From: Pyxidicoccus xibeiensis
GTDB lineage: Bacteria; Myxococcota; Myxococcia; Myxococcales; Myxococcaceae
Direction of reading: 5' to 3'
DNA: 64,000 nt
Assembly (NCBI RefSeq): GCF_024198175.1
Contig: NZ_JAJVKV010000006.1
Coordinates: 124,001-188,000 of the forward strand
Shown: positions 57,770 to 64,000 of the stretch, one piece after another
Layout of the letters: each line of letters starts with the position of its first letter
Position numbering within the stretch: the stretch's first letter is position 1
Notes under the pieces: model-generated
Told to the model about the DNA's origin: nothing
The model's database searches: none
Seen by the model: only the letters and a program-made list of their open reading frames with translations
Translations under genes and position numbers: made by a program

Positions 57770-58491
57770 GCGGCGCCATGGCGACACCCTGGCGCCCCAC
57801 CGCCGTGCAGGAAGCGGTGGGCCTGTGGGCCGTGGGCTTCCTGGGCATCATCGCCGCCTTCCTCCTCTTCGGCGGCACCAGCATCCCCAAGCTGGTGGCC
57901 ACCGTGGGCTTCCTCTACCTGCCGCTCATCCCCATGCGCTGGCGGGATGAGGACTACCGCGACTACGGGCTGACGCTCCGGGCGTGGCGCCAGGACGTGC
58001 GCCTGTTCCTGGTGCTGTCCGCGGTTGTGGGGCCGCTGTTCTTCCTGGCCTTCGCCGGCTTCGTGGAGGTGCTGCCCCACCTGCCCCACGCGCTGGCGCG
58101 CCACCTGACGCCCATCGTCGGCGAGGGCCACTTCCGGCCCCGGCTGCCCCCGCGCTTCGGCGAGTGGGTCATCGACCAGCTCTTCGTCGTCGCGCTACCG
58201 GAGGAGTTCTTCTACCGGGGCTACCTCCAGAGCCGGCTGCGCGACGCGTGGCCGGAGGGCCGGCGCGTGCTGGGCGGCAGGCTGGGGCGCGCCTTCTGGG
58301 TGACGGCGCTCCTGTTCGCGCTGGGGCACCTGGCCATCTTCCAGGTGTGGCGCCTGTCCGTCTTCTTCCCCGCCCTGCTCTTCGGGTGGATGCGCGAGCG
58401 CACCGGCACCATCCTCGGCGCCGCCCTCTTCCACGCGGCCTGCAACCTCTACGTGCGCTTCCTCGAGGTGTCCTTCTTCGGAAGTCCCTGA
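57766..58491 (+). CDS. CPBP-family intramembrane protease (CAAX-protease/bacteriocin-processing type)
   Basis: A 241-residue polytopic membrane protein. The CPBP motifs are visible: EEFFYRGYLQSRLRDAW (catalytic Glu-Glu and Arg), FALGHLAIFQ (His) and LFHAACNLYVRF (His and Asn). Six or so hydrophobic segments lie between residues ~15 and 235. Members process prenylated or C-terminally sorted proteins. In myxobacteria some act on MYXO-CTERM proteins (myxosortases), and this may be such an enzyme, but no MYXO-CTERM tail was found on the proteases in the window. It is coupled to the preceding pseudoprotease, which may present or shield its substrates. Confidence 0.8.
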   Translation: MSGAMATPWRPTAVQEAVGLWAVGFLGIIAAFLLFGGTSIPKLVATVGFLYLPLIPMRWRDEDYRDYGLTLRAWRQDVRLFLVLSAVVGPLFFLAFAGFVEVLPHLPHALARHLTPIVGEGHFRPRLPPRFGEWVIDQLFVVALPEEFFYRGYLQSRLRDAWPEGRRVLGGRLGRAFWVTALLFALGHLAIFQVWRLSVFFPALLFGWMRERTGTILGAALFHAACNLYVRFLEVSFFGSP

Positions 58492-58709
58492 GGCCGTCAG
58501 CCCGTCCCCGGCCTGCCGCATGCCCCAGTCCCGGCAGAACAGCGCTCGACTCCGCCCGGGCCAGCGCCCGCGCGCCGAAGGCCCCCCTCTGACGTGATTC
58601 GCGGATTCATGGAATAGTGCAGTCCCGAAATAAAAATAGACGCGAAGCAGCAACTTCTTGGGACCTGAGTCCGACAAATACGTACCCCCCTCGCAGCGAG
58701 GCCCCCACC
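58492..58709 (+). promoter_or_regulatory. upstream region of the M4 metalloprotease gene
   Basis: The stretch 58605-58650 (ATGGAATAGTGCAGTCCCGA, then AATAAAAATAGACGC) is markedly A/T-richer than its surroundings and is the probable promoter. The leader from there to the ATG at 58710 would be about 60-70 nt. No strong ribosome site lies close to the ATG. Confidence 0.35.
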
Positions 58710-60812
58710 ATGAGCGTTCGTCGCACCGATGGCCCGAAGCAGCCGGTCTCCCTCCGCCCCACCACCACCGAGACGCAGCCGAAGAACGCCGTGAAGACGG
58801 GGACCACGCCGGCGCGGGTGAAGGACGGGTTCGAGTCGTCCGCGCCCCGCCGCACGGAGCTGGCGCGCGCGGAGCAGACGCTGACGCCGGTGCCCGCGCG
58901 CCCGGGCCGGCTGCCCATCGACAGCAAGGACGCGCAGAACGCCATCCAGGCCTCGCTGTCGTACCTGAGCCCGGCCACGGGGGCCATGACGCTGGTCGCC
59001 CCCTCCCCGAGCTTCGTGCCGAAGAACGTGGAGCGGGACGAGCTGGGCATGACGCACGTGCGCCTGGACCGCGTGCACGAGGGTGTGAAGGTCTTCGGCG
59101 AGCAGGTCATCTCCCACCTGGACAAGGACGGGAAGGTGTCCAGCGTCACGGGCGAGCAGTCCACCATCCCCGCGGGGCTCGGCAGCCAGAAGCCGAAGCT
59201 GTCGCCCGCGCAGGCCATCGAGTCCGCGCGCAAGGAGTTCGACGGCAAGCCGGACCGGCAGCCCCACGCCGAGCGGGTCATCTACCAGGACAAGGCGGGC
59301 CAGTACCACTCGGCCTACCGCGTGGAGATGTCCCAGATTGAAGGCCAGCAGAACCCGCGCCGGATGAACTACCTGGTGGACGCCAACAGCGGGAAGGTCT
59401 TCGAGAGCTTCAACGAGATTGACGGCTTCTCGATTCCGAAGGGCACCAAGACGGCGACCCTGCCCACCGAGGCCAGCGCCACCACGTCTCCCAAGGCGAG
59501 CATCGCCGACCTGGGCACCGTGACGTCGAAGCTGAAGCTGGACCAGGACGTCACCATCGACAAGCTCAAGCTGTCGCTGGACATCGACCACACGTACCGC
59601 GGCGACCTGTCCGTCACCCTGACGAGCCCCTCCGGCAAGAGCGCGGTGGTGCACAACCGCACCGGCGGCGGCGCGGACCACGTGAAGGGCGACTTCGACC
59701 TGAGCGCCTTCGCGGGTGAGCAGGCGAAGGGCGAGTGGACGCTCACCGTGAGCGACAAGGCGCGCGCGGACACGGGCGTGCTCAACAGCTGGGGCCTGAA
59801 GGCCACCGGCAAGGCGCCCCCGCCGACGACCCCGCCCGCGGGCAAGGCGGACGACACGTCGCTGTACAGCGGCAAGGTGGAGCTGCAGACGACGAAGAAC
59901 GCGGACGGCACCTTCAGCCTGCGCGACTCCACCCGCGGCAAGGGCGTGGAGACGTTCGACGCGCAGAACAAGGCGCGCGCCACCGGACAGACGGACTTCA
60001 AGGACACCAACGACGTCTGGGGCGAGTCGACCGACGATGCCCGTAGCCACGCCGCGGTGGACGCGCAGTACGGCGCCTCGATGACGTACGACATGATGAA
60101 GAACGTCCTCGGGCGTGACTCGCTCGACGGCGCGGGCGAGAAGCTCGTCTCCTACGTGCACGTCGACAACGGCCTGGTCAACGCGTTCTGGGACGGCCAG
60201 AAGATGAGCTACGGCGACGGCGACGGGAAGACGTCCGGCCCGCTCACCGCGCTGGACATCGCGGGCCACGAAATCGCGCACGGCCTCACCGAGCGCACCG
60301 CCGGCCTCATCTACCGCAACGAGTCCGGTGGCCTGAACGAGGCCATGAGCGACATCTTCGGCGCGGGCGTGGAGTGGTACGCGGCGCAGAAGAACCCCGG
60401 CGTGAAGTTCAACTGGACGGTGGGCGAGACGGCGTGGACCCCCGGCAACAGCACCGAGGACGGCCTGCGCTACATGGATGACCCGACCAAGGACGGGTAC
60501 TCCATCGACAACTACAAGCACTACCCGGAGCAGACCGAGGTCCACGGCTCCAGCGGCATCGCCAACAACGCCTTCTACCTGATGGTGAACGGCGGCAAGA
60601 ACCGCACCTCCGGCCAGGAGGTGAAGGACGGCATCGGGATGGAGAAGGGCCTGAAGATCTACTACCGCGCCCTCGCCCACTACATGACGCCCAACACCAC
60701 CTTCGCCCAGGCGCGCGAGGCGTGCATCAAGGCCGCCACCGACCTGCACGGCGCCAGCTCGACGGAGGTCCAGAAGGTGAAGGAGAGCTGGTCCGCCGTC
60801 GGCGTGAGCTAG
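58710..60812 (+). CDS. leaderless M4 (thermolysin-family) metalloprotease with internal P/Homo B domain
   Basis: A 700-residue enzyme. It begins MSVRRTDGPKQPVSLRPTTT without a signal peptide. The FTP/PepSY-type propeptide (~75-235) contains VERDELGMTHVRLDRVHEGV and RVIYQDKAGQYHSAYRVEMS. A proprotein-convertase P domain follows (~265-368; DQDVTIDKLKLSLDIDHTYR, GDLSVTLTSPSGK, WTLTVSDKARADTG, LNSWGLKATG). The M4 catalytic domain comes last, with the zinc motif HEIAH (520-524) in DIAGHEIAHGLTERT, the third ligand Glu in SGGLNEAMSDIFGAG, and EVHGSSGIANNAFYLM. A P domain between prodomain and catalytic domain is unusual; it is normally C-terminal. The ATG at 58710 is favoured over 58617 because the latter adds a basic, disordered leader. 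Confidence 0.88.
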   Translation: MSVRRTDGPKQPVSLRPTTTETQPKNAVKTGTTPARVKDGFESSAPRRTELARAEQTLTPVPARPGRLPIDSKDAQNAIQASLSYLSPATGAMTLVAPSPSFVPKNVERDELGMTHVRLDRVHEGVKVFGEQVISHLDKDGKVSSVTGEQSTIPAGLGSQKPKLSPAQAIESARKEFDGKPDRQPHAERVIYQDKAGQYHSAYRVEMSQIEGQQNPRRMNYLVDANSGKVFESFNEIDGFSIPKGTKTATLPTEASATTSPKASIADLGTVTSKLKLDQDVTIDKLKLSLDIDHTYRGDLSVTLTSPSGKSAVVHNRTGGGADHVKGDFDLSAFAGEQAKGEWTLTVSDKARADTGVLNSWGLKATGKAPPPTTPPAGKADDTSLYSGKVELQTTKNADGTFSLRDSTRGKGVETFDAQNKARATGQTDFKDTNDVWGESTDDARSHAAVDAQYGASMTYDMMKNVLGRDSLDGAGEKLVSYVHVDNGLVNAFWDGQKMSYGDGDGKTSGPLTALDIAGHEIAHGLTERTAGLIYRNESGGLNEAMSDIFGAGVEWYAAQKNPGVKFNWTVGETAWTPGNSTEDGLRYMDDPTKDGYSIDNYKHYPEQTEVHGSSGIANNAFYLMVNGGKNRTSGQEVKDGIGMEKGLKIYYRALAHYMTPNTTFAQAREACIKAATDLHGASSTEVQKVKESWSAVGVS

Positions 60813-60857
60813 CTGCGCTTCATGGGCTGACGGCTCCCTGGTGCGAAGAGCGCCGGG

Positions 60858-60874
60858 GAGCCCGGCCCGGGCTC
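60858..60874. terminator. palindromic hairpin between convergent genes
   Basis: GAGCCCG (60858-60864), loop GCC, CGGGCTC (60868-60874) is a perfect 7-bp dyad that overlaps the stop of the leftward gene. It is the probable shared terminator of the M4 and DUF1330 genes. Confidence 0.5.
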
Positions 60875-61202
60875 AAGAGGCCACGGCCGGAGAGCCCAGG
60901 TCGCTCGCGGAGGGAGGAAGTCCCTCCGCCAGCAGCATCATCGTGTGGGCGGAGACCTGACGGAGCGCCTTGGCCGGGGCGTACTCGGGCGAGGCCCACC
61001 AGGCCCGGGCCTGCTCCGCGTTCGGGAACTCCAGGATGACGAAGCGTGGAGGAGCCCAGGTGCCCTCCAGCGTCTGCGTCGCGCCCCCGCGCACGAGGTA
61101 GCGCCCGCCGTACCGGGCAATCGACGGCGGGGCCAGCTGCTTGTACCGCTCGTAGGTCTGAGCGTCATGCACGGCGATTTCGACCACGACGTAGGCAGGC
61201 AT
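60873..61202 (-). CDS. DUF1330-family protein
   Basis: A 109-residue ferredoxin-like-fold (dimeric alpha/beta barrel) protein. It has the family pattern MPAYVVVEIAVHDAQTYERY, followed by RYGGRYLVRGGATQTLEGTW and RFVILEFPNAEQARAWWASP, with the common PEYAPAKALRQ near residue 78. The C-terminal tail ASDLGSPAVAS is an extension not usual in the family. Its biochemical activity is not established. It lies 22 bp downstream of the GYF/AgmX-like gene, same strand, so may be co-transcribed. Confidence 0.85.
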   Translation of the reverse strand: MPAYVVVEIAVHDAQTYERYKQLAPPSIARYGGRYLVRGGATQTLEGTWAPPRFVILEFPNAEQARAWWASPEYAPAKALRQVSAHTMMLLAEGLPPSASDLGSPAVAS

Positions 61203-61224
61203 TCACGTTCCTCTCGCGGGCGGC

Positions 61225-63138
61225 TCAGAACACGAACGGGAAACGGACGGGGCCTCCCTGTTCCTGGTGCTTCGGGAAGGTCCAGGCCCGGACCTTCCCC
61301 TCGATGCAGCGCGCGATGGGCGTGCCCTTGAGCGACGCCGTCTCGGTGACGACGTCCGACACCTGACCGCTCGGGAGGATGCTCCAGCGCACCACCACCC
61401 GGCCTCCCGCGCCGGGGGTCGGCGGCTGCTGCTCGCTGGCGCACGCGGAGATGTCGTCCTTCTTGGCGAGCACCACCTCGAAGATGTCGGACTGGGCGAG
61501 CTCGGCGGGCGGCTTGCTCGGGTCCGGCGGGACGTACACCGAGCGCTCCGCGCGTGCGCCGGCACCCGGCGGAGGTGACGCCAGCTCACGCTCGAAGGCC
61601 TCGTCGGGGCCCAGCTTCTCCGCCGGTGCCGTGTCCACGGCCGGAGCGGCCTCGGCGTCCAGCTCGTTCTCGAAGTCGGCCTCCGCCAGGGGCGGTGGCG
61701 CCGCCGGGCGCTTCTCGGCCGAGGGAGCGGAGACCGCCGCGCGAGCGACAGGCGCCTCCTCGGGCAGGTCCTCCGTCTCCAGTGACTCGGCCACGGAGGC
61801 CGGGGCGCTGGTGGCGGCGGGCGCCTTGCGTCCACCGGAGGCGGCCAGCACCGGCACGGCGCCGCCCCTGTCGAGGGTGCCCGCGGTGACGCCGGCGAGC
61901 GAGGTGCCGCCAGCCGTGCCAACGCCAGGCGTTCCCAGCTTGGCGCCCGCGGAAGCGACGACTGCGCCCGGAGCGGCGCCTGCACCGGAGGTGCCCGGCA
62001 GAACGCTCGCGGCTCCCGGCGAAGCGCCAGGGACGGCGGTCCCCGACGCGGCACCGACGGCGCCCGGCGTGGCACCACTGCCCGTGGCTCCCACCGCGGC
62101 AGCATTGCCGACACCGCCCGGCGTGGCACCGCTGCCGGTGTTCCCCGGTGCGGGCTGAGCGCCATCCACGCCCCGCGCCGTGCTCCCGGCGCCGGGAGTC
62201 GCGGTGGCGCTCACTCCCCAGGTCTCACGCGAGGTCATGCGGGCCAGGAGCGCGCGCCCATCGGCGCTGCCCATCAGCCCCATGACGATGGCGACCGACA
62301 CCCCGCCCGTGACGCCCCCCAGCAGCGCGAGCCACACACCGCCGCGCCACCGCACCTCCACCCTTCCCGCCTCCCTGCCCAGCACCGCATGGGTGCCCAC
62401 CGGCTCCACGGAAGGACCCGCGACCTCGGCAGGCACCGTCACGAACTGGAGCGAGGCGCTCACCTCCGCGGCCACCGTCCCAGGCTGCGGCGCGGCGCCC
62501 ACCTGCGACGCAGCCACCTCGGTGCTCACAGCCACCGGCCCCGTCGCCTCCACGCGCAAGAGCTCCACCGCGGGCTCAGTCACCGGAGCCGCCGCATCCC
62601 CGGGCAGGGAGCGCAGCGCCTCGGCGCCCTTGAGCGCGAAGTTCGAGCCACTGGGCTCACCGGTCGACTCGGCGGGCGTGGGCAGCTTCTCCTGCGGCAG
62701 CGGCACGAGCGCCTCGGCCAGCTCCGGAACCTGGCACAGGGGCGTCCACGCGCTGAACCCCTCCCGCCAGCACAGCGAGTCCGCCCCCAGCTCTCCCCGC
62801 TCCAGGAAGGACTTCAGCGCCGCGACGTCATGCGGCCCGGAGACCTGGTTGCCGGGCGCGACGTACCACGCGTGCGTCGCCACCTCCTCGGGCACGGACG
62901 ACACGAGCGGACGCCGTCCGGCATGCAGCCGCTCCGACAGCATGTCTCCACGGCCCCGCGACTGCGTGGCGGGCGCCACGACACGGTTCTTGTCCGTGCG
63001 CAGCTTGCCGACGAAGGCATCCAGCTCTGCTTCGGACACGCCACCCAAGACGGGTGCCTGTCCCCCTTCAACGTCCTGCGAGGAAGCTCCCCCGGTGCTC
63101 CCCAGGTTGGAACCACCGTCCCCTGAGTTGCCGACCAT
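61225..63138 (-). CDS. GYF-domain and AgmX/PglI-like membrane protein (GltJ-type paralogue)
   Basis: A 637-residue protein. Residues ~90-140 form a GYF_2 domain (WYVAPGNQVSGPHDVAALKS, WREGFSAWTPLCQVPEL). A charged and Pro/Ala-rich linker leads to one TM helix (~270-292, VWLALLGGVTGGVSVAIVMG). A long Ala/Gly/Pro/Thr-rich periplasmic stretch (~305-480) follows, and a TonB-like AgmX/PglI C-terminus (~540-637) carries RVVVRWSILPSGQVSDVVTE and CIEGKVRAWTFPKHQEQGGP with two conserved Cys. GltJ (AgmX) of the gliding machinery has the same GYF-TM-TonB plan, but this protein lacks the CxxC zinc ribbon. So it may recruit a cytosolic regulator to an envelope-spanning machine. AAGGAG seven bases before 63138 sets the start. 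Confidence 0.85.
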   Translation of the reverse strand: MVGNSGDGGSNLGSTGGASSQDVEGGQAPVLGGVSEAELDAFVGKLRTDKNRVVAPATQSRGRGDMLSERLHAGRRPLVSSVPEEVATHAWYVAPGNQVSGPHDVAALKSFLERGELGADSLCWREGFSAWTPLCQVPELAEALVPLPQEKLPTPAESTGEPSGSNFALKGAEALRSLPGDAAAPVTEPAVELLRVEATGPVAVSTEVAASQVGAAPQPGTVAAEVSASLQFVTVPAEVAGPSVEPVGTHAVLGREAGRVEVRWRGGVWLALLGGVTGGVSVAIVMGLMGSADGRALLARMTSRETWGVSATATPGAGSTARGVDGAQPAPGNTGSGATPGGVGNAAAVGATGSGATPGAVGAASGTAVPGASPGAASVLPGTSGAGAAPGAVVASAGAKLGTPGVGTAGGTSLAGVTAGTLDRGGAVPVLAASGGRKAPAATSAPASVAESLETEDLPEEAPVARAAVSAPSAEKRPAAPPPLAEADFENELDAEAAPAVDTAPAEKLGPDEAFERELASPPPGAGARAERSVYVPPDPSKPPAELAQSDIFEVVLAKKDDISACASEQQPPTPGAGGRVVVRWSILPSGQVSDVVTETASLKGTPIARCIEGKVRAWTFPKHQEQGGPVRFPFVF

Positions 63139-63380
63139 GCGTGTGCTCCTTGCCAGACCCCAACTGACGACCCGCGCCCCGACCTGCTGACCTGCTACCC
63201 CAATGGAATGCCCGTGCCGCGATTCGTCAACGGAGAGTCTAGGCGCAGAGGTGGACTCCATGCCCACTTGGAACAGCGTCCCAGCGGAAATCTCCGTCTC
63301 CACCCCGGTGCTTCCGCTCCACTGTGGGGTGTCCACACACAGAGACCGTGACGTGCCTCCCGCGGAATCGCGATGACCCT

Positions 63381-64000
63381 TCAGAACAGCGGGTCCTTCG
63401 GATTCAGCCCGAGCCCCAGCTCCAGCCGGCCGAAGTTCTCGCCCGCGGCGTCGAAGTTGATGCCCGCGTGCACGGCCATGGCATGGATGTCCCGCCAGTA
63501 GCGCTGCAGCGGGTTGCTCTCGAAGTTGGCACCCGCGCCACTGGCCGTGTAGAGCCGCTCGACGGCGCGCACGCACAGGGTGGCGGCGTAGGCGTAGTCG
63601 CGGCGCACCTGCACGCGCTGCTGCAGGGTCAGCATGCCTCCGGGGCGCAGGGTGTCGAGCGCCCGCCGCAGCAGCAGCTGCGCGGCCTCCAGTTCCGCCG
63701 ACACCTCCGCCATGCGGATCTGCTGGTGGGACAGCGTGGCGACCTGCTCGCGGCTGAAGGTGGTGTAGCGCGTGCGCATCAGCTCACGCCACGTCTCGTA
63801 CGCCCCGAGCGCCGCCCCGATGATGGGCGCGACCAGCGACGACGCCATCGGCGGCAGGAAGGGCAGCTGGTAGAGCGGCGAGGCATGCACCCTGGAGCCC
63901 GGGGAGCGCCCCTCGCGCACGTCGCCCAGCGCCATGTTGCGGTGCTCCGGCACGAACACGTCGTTGACCACCACGTGGTTGCTGCCGGTGCCGCGCTGCC
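63381..64000 (-). CDS. acyl-CoA-dehydrogenase-fold flavoprotein (flavin monooxygenase type), C-terminal part
   Basis: The visible 206 residues are the C-terminal domain of a group D flavoprotein. The frame is open to the right edge and begins near RGTGSNHVVVNDVFVPEHRN, the beta-domain end of oxygenases such as HsaA/HpaB-like enzymes and of acyl-CoA dehydrogenases. The C-terminal helical bundle reads ETWRELMRTRYTTFSREQVA, followed by AELEAAQLLLRRALDTLRPG and YTASGAGANFESNPLQRYWR, then DIHAMAVHAGINFDAAGEN. YWRDIHA is the conserved closing motif. A hydroxylating, two-component monooxygenase that uses reduced flavin is more likely than a dehydrogenase. The N-terminal two thirds are outside the window. 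Confidence 0.82.
   Translation of the reverse strand, partial: QRGTGSNHVVVNDVFVPEHRNMALGDVREGRSPGSRVHASPLYQLPFLPPMASSLVAPIIGAALGAYETWRELMRTRYTTFSREQVATLSHQQIRMAEVSAELEAAQLLLRRALDTLRPGGMLTLQQRVQVRRDYAYAATLCVRAVERLYTASGAGANFESNPLQRYWRDIHAMAVHAGINFDAAGENFGRLELGLGLNPKDPLF

Noticed and set aside
8055..60812. MYXO-CTERM or PEP-CTERM sorting tails on the secreted peptidases
   Set aside because: C-termini of the S8, M28, M43 and M4 proteins lack the Cys/Pro motif, membrane helix and Arg cluster that define those tails.
1..64000. CRISPR arrays, rRNA, tRNA genes, intact insertion sequences or integrases
   Set aside because: No spaced direct repeats of CRISPR type, no tRNA cloverleaf or rRNA sequence, and no transposase or integrase motifs were recognised on either strand by eye.

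Overview
The window is GC-rich, densely coded DNA of a Deltaproteobacterium. The content points to the Myxococcaceae (Myxococcus/Corallococcus-type): a GYF-domain protein with an AgmX/PglI-type C-terminus, TonB-like proteins, many secreted or leaderless peptidases, relaxed lipoprotein signals, an orphan MacB/FtsX-like permease, and two-component genes scattered among metabolic genes. Genus is inference. No rRNA, tRNA, CRISPR array or intact insertion sequence was seen. Both window edges cut genes (metG on the left, an acyl-CoA-dehydrogenase-fold gene on the right).

Layout. 1-7.8 kb is housekeeping: partial metG, an NRDE-family gene, a SAM-methyltransferase-like gene, the clamp-loader pair holB-holA, an MscS channel with a cyclic-nucleotide-binding domain, and a MATE exporter. 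8.0-11.5 kb is a large secreted subtilase with two C-terminal repeats. 11.5-14.3 kb is a tyrosine-catabolic operon (hppD-hmgA-Rieske). 14.6-18.0 kb holds a hypothetical protein and an orphan permease. 18.1-25.2 kb is a one-direction cluster: SGNH-like esterase, two hexapeptide acyltransferases, acyl carrier protein, AsnB-type amidotransferase, acyl-adenylating ligase and NadE-like synthetase. This is the best candidate here for an undescribed system that activates, amidates and transfers an acyl group onto a surface molecule.

25-34 kb is accessory. It has two leaderless LysM/C39 peptidoglycan-active proteins, a frameshifted lipoprotein remnant, and a compositionally distinct island with a leaderless subtilase followed by a small protein that resembles that subtilase's own prodomain. 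34-43.4 kb has a coiled-coil protein, a compact PLP enzyme, a histidine kinase/response regulator pair, two TonB paralogues that share a 79-bp upstream block, an MBL-fold lipoprotein with altered metal ligands, a TPR lipoprotein and an M43-like metalloprotease.

43.7-55.3 kb has a carotenoid-desaturase-like flavoprotein, a single-chain EutB-EutC ethanolamine ammonia-lyase, a hydrolase coupled to a hybrid histidine kinase, a TIGR02757 protein, an M28 peptidase, a MoaB with a histidine-rich N-terminus, and a Rieske ferredoxin. 55.3-64 kb has polX, a trypsin-fold protein that has lost its catalytic residues and is coupled to a CPBP intramembrane protease, a leaderless M4 metalloprotease with an internal P domain, a DUF1330 protein, the GYF/AgmX-like protein and the truncated flavoprotein.

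Motif and residue positions were read by eye; no database search was possible. Family names rest on motif recognition, and functions beyond the family level are inference.
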